Source: Picrophilus oshimae DSM 9789
GTDB lineage: Archaea; Thermoplasmatota; Thermoplasmata; Thermoplasmatales; Thermoplasmataceae
NCBI RefSeq assembly: GCF_900176435.1
Contig: NZ_FWYE01000003.1
Location: 145,368 to 209,367 of the forward strand
Direction of reading: 5' to 3'
Length of the DNA: 64,000 nucleotides
The notes under the pieces were generated by a model. The model saw only the letters and a list, made by a program, of their open reading frames with translations, searched no databases and was not told where the DNA came from. The number at the start of each line of letters is the position of its first letter. The stretch's first letter is position 1. Both the position numbers and the translations under genes were made by a program. Of this stretch, positions 9,136 to 17,939 are shown one piece after another.

Positions 9136-10003
9136 ATCTATAATATATTCCAGATCTTTTTATTTCACCTTTTTCCTCAAGGTATTTTAAATGTGATACT
9201 GTCTCGATTATTGCAAAACCAAGCTGGTTTCCATCCATGTCATTGAAATTGTAATGCCATGTTATTCCTGATGCAATTTCAAAGGCCGTCATATCATGTT
9301 TTAATAATGATCTTATCTGATTTAACCTAATGTTATGATGTTCTATTATTTCATCTATCCTACTGCCAACATTATTTATAACATTTCCATGGCCCGGGTA
9401 AATTGATCTTATACTAATGTTTTTTAATTTTTCCAGGCTCTTAATATAATCATCGAGCGGGTTTCCATAATACATGGATACGTTTGGCGTTATCCTTTCA
9501 AGCACATGGTCACCTGAGAATAAACGTTCATTGTATGAATCGTATATGCATATCGATCCCGGGGAATGGCCGGGCGTGTCTATAATTGAATATCCATTTA
9601 TATAATTCAATGGCTTTAGATTTATTTCCCTGTAGTAATCAATGTATTTACCAATTATATTATCACTAATTATTTTTTCTATAATGGCATCAGGGGCACC
9701 GGAATCTTTTATTAAGGACCTGTAAAAATCAATATATTCATCAATATTTTCTATATATTTTAATTCATTGATGCCTATATAAACATCGATATTATTTTCC
9801 TTCTGGAAGTACAATGCACCGCCTATATGATCTATATGCATATGGCTTATTACAATAAAATCTATATCATCAACATTTATGCTTGATTTTATGTAATCAT
9901 AGCTGTATCTTGACATTCCCGAATCTATAATAAAATTGTCATTCAGGTAAATATTTGCAGTCCTTAAAGCTGGAATTTCAACTGGAACCTTTAAAAGCCT
10001 CAT
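9128..10003 (-). CDS. Metallo-beta-lactamase-fold hydrolase
   Basis: A 291-residue soluble protein with metal motif SHMHIDHIGG (H54, H56, D58, H59). Further ligands are in DTPGHSPGS near 165 and the FSGDHVL and YPGHG blocks, in glyoxalase II/lactonase order. The C-terminal 70 residues form a helical region (YNFNDMDGNQLG and following) typical of larger members. The substrate could be a thioester or lactone. Single gene, convergent with the Mo-subunit gene with an 8-bp overlap. Confidence 0.9.
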   Translation of the reverse strand: MRLLKVPVEIPALRTANIYLNDNFIIDSGMSRYSYDYIKSSINVDDIDFIVISHMHIDHIGGALYFQKENNIDVYIGINELKYIENIDEYIDFYRSLIKDSGAPDAIIEKIISDNIIGKYIDYYREINLKPLNYINGYSIIDTPGHSPGSICIYDSYNERLFSGDHVLERITPNVSMYYGNPLDDYIKSLEKLKNISIRSIYPGHGNVINNVGSRIDEIIEHHNIRLNQIRSLLKHDMTAFEIASGITWHYNFNDMDGNQLGFAIIETVSHLKYLEEKGEIKRSGIYYRFI

Positions 10004-10083
10004 GATAAATTATAATAAAAAAATTATTAAGCTTTTTCAAATCATATTTTATGTCGCCATTTATAAAACGCGGGCATGGATTC

Positions 10084-10731
10084 ATGGTTTTAAGTTTTGA
10101 AAATCTAATTGACGCTGTAATTGTATCAAGAATAAACCGCTTCGTTGTAAAATGCATGGTAAACAATGAGGAGGTCTATGCGCATTTGCATGATCCGGGA
10201 AGGCTTAATGAAATAATATATCCAGGAAATAAAATAAAATTAAGAAAAACTGATGGTAAAAAATATAATTATTCTGTTACCTTTGGCCATGACGGATTTA
10301 ATTACACATTAAATGATGCAAGGTTTCATTCAATGATAGCATCACAGTTTCTAAGACCGGGCTTCAAAAAGGAGTATAAATACATGGATTCCAGAATAGA
10401 TTTTCTTCTTGATGAATATCTAATAGAGGTAAAATCCTGCACCCTTGTAAATTCTAAAAAGGCCATGTTTCCTGATGCTGTAACAAGGAGGGGAACACAT
10501 CATTTAAATGTGCTATTAAATTCGATACAAGATGGTTATAGACCATACATTATGTTTTTGATATTCAACGAGCGTGCGGAATGCTTTACACCAAATAAAT
10601 GCAGGGATCCTGAATTTTCCAGGACATTTTGCAGGGCAGTTAAAAACGGTGTTTCATCGAAATTCCTGGTTTTTTATATAAGGGGAAATTCTATATATTT
10701 TGATAAGGAAATATCAATGTGCGTTAATTAA
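10084..10731 (+). CDS. sfsA: SfsA family protein (sugar fermentation stimulation protein homologue)
   Basis: A 215-residue protein with SfsA features: N-terminal OB-like domain ending in LHDPGRLNEI, and the nuclease-like block YLIEVKSCTLV with FPDAVTRRGTHHL. Family members bind DNA, and some have nuclease activity; the E-x-K dyad (EVKS) is intact. Start 10084 is chosen because the product then aligns with the family N-terminus. An upstream in-frame ATG at 10051 would add 11 residues. A TTTATAAA element at about 10060-10067 lies 20 bp before 10084. Confidence 0.87.
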   Translation: MVLSFENLIDAVIVSRINRFVVKCMVNNEEVYAHLHDPGRLNEIIYPGNKIKLRKTDGKKYNYSVTFGHDGFNYTLNDARFHSMIASQFLRPGFKKEYKYMDSRIDFLLDEYLIEVKSCTLVNSKKAMFPDAVTRRGTHHLNVLLNSIQDGYRPYIMFLIFNERAECFTPNKCRDPEFSRTFCRAVKNGVSSKFLVFYIRGNSIYFDKEISMCVN

Positions 10732-10794
10732 TAAATTAAATGTAAATTTACGTAAAATAGAAATTGTATTAATAATCGTTTTATATAAAACATA

Positions 10795-11559
10795 ATGGAG
10801 CTTTACATTCTTAATGATGGTTCCTACACAATAGATGCAGGTGCATTCCTTGGTATAACACCAAAAAAGCTGTGGTCGCGGTATTTCAACGATGAGAATA
10901 ACAGAATAAGGATATCTTTAAACGTTCCTGTATTAATAGACGATGACCTTTCAATAATGATCGATGCAGGAATGGGCAGCGTTTTTGACGACAGGTTTAA
11001 AAAAATCTTCGAGCCTGTAAAAAATTATGATCTTGCATCATCACTAATTGATCTTGGGGTTAACAGAATCGATTATATAATATTATCACACATGCACTTT
11101 GATCATTCAGGCCATATCTTTGATGATGGACCGTTCAAAAATTCGAGGATTATTGTCAGCAGGGAGGAAATTAATGCATATTACCACGTTAATGAATTCA
11201 CCAGGGGCAGTTATATAAAAAGGAGATTAAAAAAGGAGATAATATACAATAAAAGGTTTAACGGCATTCATATAATAAAAACCGGTGGCCATACGGCCGG
11301 ACACAGGATAGTCTGGTTCCAGTTGAATGGTGAGAAATACATATATTTCGGTGATCTTGTTCCTACGCCCTTTCATTTGAAACCTGCATATATACCTGGC
11401 GTGGACTGCTATCCCCTTGAAACGTTGAAAATGAAGAAGGATCTTATTAAAATGGCAATTGACAAAAAAATGATTGCCATATTTGACCACGATCCTGAAG
11501 TACCCATGGCCAGGCTATCTGGCAACGTTTCAAATCCAAAATATGAGGAACTTTTTTAA
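10795..11559 (+). CDS. Metallo-beta-lactamase-fold hydrolase, lactonase-like
   Basis: A 254-residue protein with metal motif SHMHFDHSGH (H99, H101, D103, H104), a later TGGHTAGHR, YFGDLVPT and a C-terminal IFDHDPEVP. The order matches the quorum-quenching-lactonase-like branch of the superfamily. The long IDDDLSIMIDAGMGS strand ahead of the motif is also typical. It is not closely similar to the metallo-hydrolase at 9128-10003. Natural substrate unknown. It follows sfsA on the same strand with 63 bp between. Confidence 0.9.
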   Translation: MELYILNDGSYTIDAGAFLGITPKKLWSRYFNDENNRIRISLNVPVLIDDDLSIMIDAGMGSVFDDRFKKIFEPVKNYDLASSLIDLGVNRIDYIILSHMHFDHSGHIFDDGPFKNSRIIVSREEINAYYHVNEFTRGSYIKRRLKKEIIYNKRFNGIHIIKTGGHTAGHRIVWFQLNGEKYIYFGDLVPTPFHLKPAYIPGVDCYPLETLKMKKDLIKMAIDKKMIAIFDHDPEVPMARLSGNVSNPKYEELF

Positions 11560-11646
11560 ATAAGACATCAATATTAAGCATTTATACAAATATTGAAATT
11601 ATTTTTTTAGCATAATGAAAAGATTTAATAAAATTATATTAATCAC

Positions 11647-12054
11647 ATGTATGAAATGAATATAATAACCTTCAACTATGATATACCGAGGTTGCCGTTG
11701 ATTATAGTTGGCCAGAAGAGAAGTATATATTATGATGTGGAAGTTTCACTTGGAACAGATTACTTTGGTAATAACATCTATGGTGTTATTCCATTAAATA
11801 TAAAAAATGAACTTGAGCTCAGGGTACATTCCTTTGAAAACTTTGAAAGACGTGGCATGATAGAAAAAAGGTCTGTTGTAAAACCAACATTAATAATAAG
11901 GACAATACATCCAATAAAGATAGAAAATGTAAAAATGGTTACATATAACGGTGATGATATAATACTATCAAGATCATTTCTTGTAGATTTCATGAATGTA
12001 AAAAGAATAGTAATGGATTTTAAATTAAATAAAATAAGTTATATATGTCATTGA
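11647..12054 (+). CDS. Hypothetical protein, beta-rich, 135 residues
   Basis: Not recognised. The protein is rich in beta-branched residues and has no membrane segment. It shows a repeated strand pattern (RLPLIIVGQKRSIYYDVEVSLG, then KPTLIIRTIHPIKIENVKMV) but no Cys cluster, nucleotide motif or catalytic signature. A second Met at residue 4 is an alternative start. The last codon abuts the stop of the convergent MFS gene with no gap. Codon use matches the neighbours, which supports a real gene. Confidence 0.6.
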   Translation: MYEMNIITFNYDIPRLPLIIVGQKRSIYYDVEVSLGTDYFGNNIYGVIPLNIKNELELRVHSFENFERRGMIEKRSVVKPTLIIRTIHPIKIENVKMVTYNGDDIILSRSFLVDFMNVKRIVMDFKLNKISYICH

Positions 12055-13323
12055 TTATATGGCATTATTTTCAAGGACGTTATTTGGTTTATCCAGTGGA
12101 AGGACTGATACAGCAACAGCGCTTATTATTAAAGGTATAAAGAGCACATAGATTATTGCATAATTCCAGCCAGTTACTGATACAAGGCTTAAAAGTAATG
12201 TTGGTAATATTATGTTTCCTATCCACATAAACGCATAGCCATAGGTGCTGGCAGTTGCCCTTACCCTTGTTGGAAACATATCATTAACGTAGAAAGGCCA
12301 TGCCGCCCACTGGCTTAGCAGAAAGAAGATAAAAACAACGTTGAATGCAAGTATAAGATAGTACATTGTTGATTCAACTATAAGTATTGTTGCAACGGCA
12401 CTCAGTATCATAAATATTATCATAACATTGCGTCTTCCGATTCTGTTTCCGGTAAGGCCTGCAAATACGTATCCAATTATTCCAATGCCAAATGATATGA
12501 ATTCAAATGACAGTGCATCCAAAAATGCTATGTGCTTAACCTCTATGAAATATATTGGCAGTGCAACCAGGTATATCGTTGCGCTTCCTGAAAGTATTGC
12601 AGTGTAAATTGCAAATATTGCACTTTTCTTCCTTAAATCGGAATCAAACATCTGCGAAAAACTGTTCTTTATTGCCTTTTTCATATCAACAGGATACTTT
12701 TCATTGTAATTTTTATGTTCAAGATATGCCCTTTTTGCATTTTTATAATCCTGAAATCTTTCAGTTTCTGGCAGGGCCCTTCTAAAGTATAATATTAAAA
12801 GTGCAGGAAGCACGCCAATAAAGAATATGTAAGTTATTTTTATTCCGGTATATTCGAAAAGGTATACTGCCGCGGCTCCAAGCGTCTGACCAACGGGAAA
12901 TCCTATTGATGTTATTAACATCTGCCTTCCACGTTTTTCATGTGGTGCAGTTTCAGCGGTTAATGTAAATCCAAGTGGCTCATCGCTTCCGGCCCCTATT
13001 GATGCAAAGCTTCTTGATGCTGCGAACATTGCTGTTGAGAAAGAAAGACCCGTGAAAAACGATCCTATTGAATATATTAGAACGGTAAGCATGAATAAAA
13101 GCCTTCTTCCATATCTATCTGCAAGAAAACCAAAGAGAAAAGCGGAAACTGCTGAAACACCAAAGGCCGTGTCATTTATTATTGAAACATCACCAAGGTT
13201 TAATTTAAAAAGAACAATTAAACCCGGTATGCTTGCCAGGAATATCTCAAAATCGAAGGCAAACAATAAAACGCCAAGAAAGGCTGCTATCGTGAATTTC
13301 CAGTATTTTTCCATGGTGATCAA
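12055..13323 (-). CDS. MFS transporter, metabolite/sugar:H+ symporter type
   Basis: A 422-residue membrane protein with about 12 segments. The cytoplasmic loop 2-3 signature DRYGRRLLF and its second-half counterpart GNRIGRRNVM are present. The central loop has RRALPETERFQDYKN, as in sugar-porter-like carriers of thermoacidophiles. Such carriers use the large inward proton gradient of acid environments. Substrate unknown. Two Met codons, residues 1 and 4, can serve as start. It ends flush with the hypothetical gene at 12054. Confidence 0.92.
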   Translation of the reverse strand: MITMEKYWKFTIAAFLGVLLFAFDFEIFLASIPGLIVLFKLNLGDVSIINDTAFGVSAVSAFLFGFLADRYGRRLLFMLTVLIYSIGSFFTGLSFSTAMFAASRSFASIGAGSDEPLGFTLTAETAPHEKRGRQMLITSIGFPVGQTLGAAAVYLFEYTGIKITYIFFIGVLPALLILYFRRALPETERFQDYKNAKRAYLEHKNYNEKYPVDMKKAIKNSFSQMFDSDLRKKSAIFAIYTAILSGSATIYLVALPIYFIEVKHIAFLDALSFEFISFGIGIIGYVFAGLTGNRIGRRNVMIIFMILSAVATILIVESTMYYLILAFNVVFIFFLLSQWAAWPFYVNDMFPTRVRATASTYGYAFMWIGNIILPTLLLSLVSVTGWNYAIIYVLFIPLIISAVAVSVLPLDKPNNVLENNAI

Positions 13324-13414
13324 TCGTTATTTATTATATATTTATAATCATTGCCAAGAATATTTTTTATTTATTCGCCATCTTTAATTACATGTTTTGT
13401 TATATCAAAAAAAT

Positions 13415-13422
13415 TTTATATA
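13415..13422 (+). promoter_or_regulatory. TATA-like box for the 163-residue membrane protein gene
   Basis: TTTATATA is centred 24 bp before the ATG at 13443, consistent with a leaderless transcript. Confidence 0.5.
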
Positions 13423-13442
13423 CTTAGTAATATATCATTACA

Positions 13443-13934
13443 ATGATAAATGGCGGCTCATATGGTATTATCATTTTTATTATAATAATTGGCATAATTG
13501 TTGTGGCAAGATTTGCAAGGAATTACTCTGGATATAAATTTCGAATATCAAGGTTAATAAGAAGGCCATTAATATATGTGTTCCTGCTTTTGCTTTCACT
13601 CTTTTCATCAGGCAATTATGAAATTAATGCCATGACAATGTTATTTATATTCCCGGGCATAATTGCCGGTTCAAGATCCATGGATTCAATAGAATTTTTC
13701 ATGTCCGGTGGTACGCTGTATTATAAAAGGCCTGTTATCATAATGATATTCTGGCTTCTCTCGCTTATTGCAAGGGAGATTCTTGTTTTGATGTTTCCAG
13801 GAAATATTTATATAATTATAACGGTCAATGCGGTCCTGGCACTGACCACCGGAATAATAATTGGCGAGGCAATAGCAACATACAAAAAGTACAAAATTTT
13901 CAATGATGGGAAATTAAATAAAGACATGGAATAA
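13443..13934 (+). CDS. Integral membrane protein, DUF1453/CcdC-like
   Basis: A 163-residue protein with about four or five hydrophobic segments: 8-23, 42-58, 65-80, 98-118 and 123-145. The block between segments (FFMSGGTLYYKRPVIIMIFW) and the overall layout recall the CcdC/DUF1453 family, for which no firm function is known. The assignment is from layout only. Single gene with its own TATA-like box; the 3' neighbour is the broken dienelactone hydrolase gene 53 bp downstream. Confidence 0.6.
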   Translation: MINGGSYGIIIFIIIIGIIVVARFARNYSGYKFRISRLIRRPLIYVFLLLLSLFSSGNYEINAMTMLFIFPGIIAGSRSMDSIEFFMSGGTLYYKRPVIIMIFWLLSLIAREILVLMFPGNIYIIITVNAVLALTTGIIIGEAIATYKKYKIFNDGKLNKDME

Positions 13935-13987
13935 ATTTATTTATATTCATTACAAAATTATTATTAAGATTCCTTGGTTTTGTTTTT

Positions 13988-14746
13988 ATGGCAGATATAA
14001 GATACAGAAGCGGTGATAAGATGCATATATAACAGGAAGCAATAATGAAAAAGTAATTGTAATACATGAAATATTTGGCCTGGATGAGCATACAAAAAGC
14101 GTTGCTGACAGATATTTGGTACACGGCAATGGCGTCGGATCTATTTTCAAGCAGGTATTTCTCATCAAGGATATCAAAGAATGATATATACAAAACAATG
14201 GATTTTATCATGTCAATTCCGCCTGAGAAACAGCGTGACAACGATTTTAGAATGCATAGATTAATGGAAATGGACGAAAATGAAAGAAGATCCATAGAAA
14301 AAGTTAATGAATTGCTATTTGTCAACAGGCCTGTGGATCTTCTTACAGAATATTTAAAGGATGGTGTTCTATATTTAAAATCAAGGGGGTATAAAAAAGT
14401 TGGCTCTGTTGGATTCTGCTTTGGAGGCGGGATGTCAATAAACCTTGGATGCACCGGAACCGTGGACGTCATGGCAATATACTACGGTGAAAATCCAGAG
14501 CCCCTGGAAAAGTTAAAAAACGTTAATGCTGTAATAGGATTCTACGCCGGCGAGGATAAAAGAATAACATCAAAGGCTCCTGATTTAATCTCTGAGCTTT
14601 ACAAATACAACAAGGAGGTTACAGTAAAAATATATCCCGGGACCTATCATGCCTTCTTCAACAGTACCAGGCCAAAAATATACAATGATGCTGCGGCAAG
14701 GGACTCATGGGAGCTTTTAGTCCAGTTTTTTAACAATCATTTATAA
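13988..14746 (+). pseudogene. Dienelactone hydrolase family gene, broken by two offsetting frameshifts
   Basis: The N-terminus (MADIRYRSGDKMHI) is in one frame and stops at TAA 14030-14032. The next block, TGSNNEKVIVIHEIFGLDEH through ADRYL, is one frame back. From about 14125 the original frame resumes with SDLFSSRYFS and runs intact to 14746. One missing base near 14025-14031 and one extra base near 14118-14140 explain this. The downstream part keeps the Cys-Asp-His triad: GFCFGG, GEDKRI and TYHAFF. The family hydrolyses lactones and esters in the cytoplasm. It could be a decaying gene or contain sequence errors. A shorter product from ATG 14066 would lack the oxyanion-hole strand. Confidence 0.8.
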
Positions 14747-15243
14747 TTTTTATCAAATCTTCTTTCTATATAAACAAATTTCTCCAGGATTTTATCAAGT
14801 GATGCTATTATCAATGCCCCAAGAACAACAAAAATTATTGAATATATATTTAATTTTTCTATTACATAGACAAGATCTATGCCCATTGCAGGTGGATGCT
14901 CTGCCCGTAATGAAACCAGGGCCAAGGCCAGAATGAATTCAACAATGGTAACGCTGTAATATATATTTATATAATATGTTAACAAGGAAACTATCAGTCC
15001 TATAATCCCTGCTATAATATAGCTTCTTATAAATGTCATTAATTTTGATGATTTATTCTCCGGCTCCATAAAAAGAAGAAAGGCACTCGATGCAAAGGAA
15101 CCGAAGATGATAAATCTTGCAATCGGTATTACAAGATTGTAAAAATAATGTAATAGAAATATTGTAATGGCAATTGTTATTCCAACAAACAATGCAGGTA
15201 TCATCTTATTCCTAATAAATTCCTCATGATTTTTATAGTACAT
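14737..15243 (-). CDS. HPP family integral membrane protein
   Basis: A 168-residue protein with about five membrane segments and the family signature EHPPAMGIDLV near residue 114, which gives the HPP family its name. HPP proteins are small membrane proteins; some plant and cyanobacterial members carry nitrite. Transport of a small anion here is only an inference. The last 30 residues are charged and cytoplasmic. Its 3' end overlaps the convergent dienelactone hydrolase gene by 10 bp. Confidence 0.82.
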   Translation of the reverse strand: MYYKNHEEFIRNKMIPALFVGITIAITIFLLHYFYNLVIPIARFIIFGSFASSAFLLFMEPENKSSKLMTFIRSYIIAGIIGLIVSLLTYYINIYYSVTIVEFILALALVSLRAEHPPAMGIDLVYVIEKLNIYSIIFVVLGALIIASLDKILEKFVYIERRFDKNYK

Positions 15244-15310
15244 TACATCTTAAAATTGTTTTAATATATTTATTTATTGCATAATAATTAATTCAAGGCA
15301 AAATAGTTAA

Positions 15311-15318
15311 TTATAAAT
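15311..15318 (+). promoter_or_regulatory. TATA-like box for the 99-residue hypothetical gene
   Basis: TTATAAAT is centred 26 bp before the ATG at 15340; no ribosome-binding site precedes the ATG. Confidence 0.45.
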
Positions 15319-15339
15319 AAAATTATTTAATGATAAAAC

Positions 15340-15639
15340 ATGAAAATTAACATAGGCCTTTCAACACTTGATATAGATGATGAAATAATAAAAAACGACG
15401 ATGTTTTATCAATAGGCGTTATATTAAAGAACGGCCCATGTAACGATAACATGTGCCAGCTGATAAGGGTTCCATACGCTGAGATAAATAAGGATTACAC
15501 AATGAAAAATTCCATAAAACTATTTAATCCAAGAATAGAAATAGATACAAACGTTTACGATATGATTTCAAGGGAAAGGGAGAACATAAAAATAAGAATG
15601 TCGAATAGAAAAATATTGATAAAGGGCATACACCTTTAA
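15340..15639 (+). CDS. Hypothetical protein, 99 residues
   Basis: Not recognised. Soluble, with beta strands at 1-12 and 24-31, a Cys pair in GPCNDNMCQLIRVP (about residues 33-39), and a C-terminal strand rich in Ile and Lys. The leaderless promoter and normal codon use support a real gene. Its stop shares a TTAA tetranucleotide with the stop of convergent tatC, a 4-bp overlap. Confidence 0.6.
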   Translation: MKINIGLSTLDIDDEIIKNDDVLSIGVILKNGPCNDNMCQLIRVPYAEINKDYTMKNSIKLFNPRIEIDTNVYDMISRERENIKIRMSNRKILIKGIHL

Positions 15640-16451
15640 TAATCATTTGTTATGGAAATTAATTTTTCCTTCTTTTCAACCCTTTTTGATATGTAAAGCC
15701 CGGCAAAGTAAAGTGCTATTATTGGCACTGCAAGTATAATCATTGTGAATCCAGTAACCCCCGGTGAGAATATCATGCCAAAGATAAATGCACCTATAAC
15801 TGCATACCTCCAGTTTGCAGCCCACTGCTCATATGTTACTATGCCGAATCTTGTAAGCCCAACCATGATTACGGGCAGTTCAAAGGAAAGGCCAAAGGCA
15901 ATTACATATATAAATAAAAAGGAGACGAAGCTTGATATGCTTAATGTCGTCGATGCCCCAAGGCCGACATTAAAGTCCTGGAATATTATAAATATCTCTG
16001 GCGCAACAAAGTAAAGGCCCATAAAAGCACCTGCTGCAAACAGAAGCGATGCCGGTATTATTATGGATTTTATAAGCTCCCTCTCACTATTTTTTAATGC
16101 CGGTGATACAAACTGCATTAACTGGTATGCTATATAAGGCATCGAGATAATCAATGAAAGCGACATGCAGGAATAAAAATCGGCCATAACACCGTCCGTT
16201 GGCTTTATAACAAGCAATTTTGTATCCTCTGGAAGCACATGATCCTTTATTATAAAAAGGAACTGCGCACCAATGTTATGGAAAGGATCAGGATATATAA
16301 ATAAAAACCTGTAATTAAATAGAGATATGTATCTTATCTGGAACATTAAAAATATGGCAAAGAAAATACCAAAGACTGTTAAGGATCTTATAAGCCTGTA
16401 CCTTATCTCATCGGAGTATTTAACAAGATAATTGAATATCTCGTTTTCCAT
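15636..16451 (-). CDS. tatC: Sec-independent protein translocase TatC
   Basis: Core membrane subunit of the twin-arginine translocase, which recognises RR signal peptides and exports folded proteins. The 271-residue sequence has six membrane segments. Family blocks seen are SLIISMPYIAYQLMQFVSPAL near 98-118, FAAGAFMGLYFVAPEIF near 138-154, the FGLSFELPVIMVGL motif near 187-200 and the SPGVTGFTMIILAVPI stretch. It lies 2 bp downstream of tatA on the same strand, so the two are cotranscribed. The Rieske gene divergent from this pair encodes a likely substrate. Confidence 0.97.
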   Translation of the reverse strand: MENEIFNYLVKYSDEIRYRLIRSLTVFGIFFAIFLMFQIRYISLFNYRFLFIYPDPFHNIGAQFLFIIKDHVLPEDTKLLVIKPTDGVMADFYSCMSLSLIISMPYIAYQLMQFVSPALKNSERELIKSIIIPASLLFAAGAFMGLYFVAPEIFIIFQDFNVGLGASTTLSISSFVSFLFIYVIAFGLSFELPVIMVGLTRFGIVTYEQWAANWRYAVIGAFIFGMIFSPGVTGFTMIILAVPIIALYFAGLYISKRVEKKEKLISITNDY

Positions 16452-16453
16452 AT

Positions 16454-16735
16454 TTAATTCTCTTTTACCTTTAACTTCTCATTTATTTCACCAATTATCT
16501 GGTCTATCGTCTTATTTTTTATATCTATGTTAAGATCCTGTGCTATCTTCATGTAATCTATCTGATTTTTATTTGTGTTTGAATGTATTTCATTTTCTAT
16601 TTCCATCTGGCCCTTTTTGAATTCTCCTGTCGCCCTGCCAAGATTCCTTGCGAGCTCCGGTATCTTCTTTGTACCGCCAAAGATTATGACGGCAACAACA
16701 ATCAAAATAAGCCAGTCATCAATTGATCCTATCAT
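16454..16735 (-). CDS. tatA: Sec-independent protein translocase TatA
   Basis: Pore-forming Tat subunit, 93 residues: a short N-terminal membrane helix (WLILIVVAVIIFGG), the hinge and amphipathic helix KKIPELARNLGRATGEFKKG, then a charged tail of about 50 residues. The frame runs to a TTG at 16744, but the ATG at 16735 gives the usual family N-terminus. It is the first gene of the tatA-tatC pair and lies head-to-head with the Rieske/cytochrome b operon across a 337-bp gap. Confidence 0.95.
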   Translation of the reverse strand: MIGSIDDWLILIVVAVIIFGGTKKIPELARNLGRATGEFKKGQMEIENEIHSNTNKNQIDYMKIAQDLNIDIKNKTIDQIIGEINEKLKVKEN

Positions 16736-17072
16736 GATGATCAATTAATAATGCTTTCCAGTATATATAATTTTTTTTACATTGAACAAATTAGATCCAA
16801 AATTCCAATTTTTTAGTTTTATTATGATTATATCTTTTTAATAAAAAATTAAATAAACAATAATACTCAAAAAATTCTTTATTTTTCTAATTTTGTAAAT
16901 TAAAAATATTAAAATGTTTTTAAAATGAATGAAAGTATCACTCAGTCATTGTATATATTATTAATAATTTACATATTTAATATAAAAAGTTTTGTTTTCT
17001 TTTGAATATTTTCATGCATAAAATTAGCTCTCCTAATGGCAAAAGTTTAATATATTATTATGATAAACAATC
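16736..17072. other. Divergent intergenic region between tatA and the Rieske operon
   Basis: 337 bp, extremely AT-rich, without a credible coding frame. TTTAATATA at 17046-17054 lies about 23 bp before the Rieske ATG. A 5-bp inverted pair (AATGA/TCATT) sits around 16926-16948 but is weak. It must hold both promoters; nothing else is visible. Confidence 0.6.
17046..17054 (+). promoter_or_regulatory. TATA-like box for the Rieske/cytochrome b operon
   Basis: TTTAATATA is centred 23 bp before the ATG at 17073, fitting a leaderless first gene. The later genes of the operon have GGTGAT-type ribosome-binding sites instead. Confidence 0.5.
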
Positions 17073-17930
17073 ATGAGGCCAAACAAAGAGGACATACCAG
17101 AACCTGAAAGGCGGGCCTTTATAAAGGGTGCTGGGCTCTCCATTGCGGCACTTTTTATAGGCGGGCTTTCCATAGAAAGGTATGCTGTCCCAAAGGATAG
17201 AAACATTCCTGTCATGGATAGCTATCCCCTGGCAATTCTGGAGGACCCCAATGGAAATCCAATAAAGGCATCTGAGATACCTGCCGCCGAGCCATCCAGT
17301 ACTTCCTATCCAATAATGGTTTTTAACTATCCACTTCAGGATGAGCCGACGTTTTTGATAAAGCTTAAGGGCATAAAGATAACACCAACAGATGGCATAA
17401 TATATAATTCATCTGATAATACATCAATAATTGCACTTAGTGCCATATGCCAGCATCTTGGCTGTGTACCGCCATTCCTTGACTATCACCCTGGTGAAAG
17501 CATACCGTTTGAGGCAAAATTAATAGGCTACAATAAAACAAACTGGCCAAAATACGGTCTTATATACTGCAAGTGCCATGGAAGCCAGTACGATCCATCT
17601 CACGGTTATCAAAACCTTTACAATAATGGGCCGGCACCAAGCCCTGCAAATCATTCATTGCCACAGATCATGCTGGCAACGGATGATCAGGATTATGTCT
17701 ATGCATATGGAATAAACTCAAAGAATGCGGTTATAAGAACACATCTATGGTATCCTGGTGGAGAGGTTCACGGACCGGAGGTTATAAAGGAAAATCTAAG
17801 CGGTGGAACACCGATAAGGGAATCAAGGAGGTCAGTTCCATCATCGCTTTCATCGATAACAGCATCAAGGGTTCTGTACAAAACAACCGTTGTAAGCAGC
17901 TCAAACGGCCCGTGGCCGGGATCATTTTAG
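17073..17930 (+). CDS. Rieske iron-sulfur protein of a cytochrome bc-type complex, Tat substrate
   Basis: A 285-residue membrane-anchored protein carrying a high-potential 2Fe-2S cluster on the outer face. The N-terminus has twin arginines R13-R14 (PERRAFIKG) before a hydrophobic helix, a Tat signal anchor. Box 1 CQHLGC gives ligands C126 and H128 plus disulfide C131. Box 2 CKCHGS gives ligands C166 and H169 plus C168. A roughly 30-residue insertion lies between the boxes. It accepts electrons from quinol together with the cytochrome b encoded next. First gene of a five-gene operon. Confidence 0.96.
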   Translation: MRPNKEDIPEPERRAFIKGAGLSIAALFIGGLSIERYAVPKDRNIPVMDSYPLAILEDPNGNPIKASEIPAAEPSSTSYPIMVFNYPLQDEPTFLIKLKGIKITPTDGIIYNSSDNTSIIALSAICQHLGCVPPFLDYHPGESIPFEAKLIGYNKTNWPKYGLIYCKCHGSQYDPSHGYQNLYNNGPAPSPANHSLPQIMLATDDQDYVYAYGINSKNAVIRTHLWYPGGEVHGPEVIKENLSGGTPIRESRRSVPSSLSSITASRVLYKTTVVSSSNGPWPGSF

Positions 17931-17939
17931 GGTGATTTA

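Noticed and set aside
13900..14472. 190-codon minus-strand frame over the broken dienelactone hydrolase
   Set aside because: It lies opposite clear hydrolase motifs and has the composition of an antisense shadow.
16922..17005. 26-codon frame in the tatA/Rieske gap
   Set aside because: Too short, composition is that of AT-rich spacer, and no start signal is seen.
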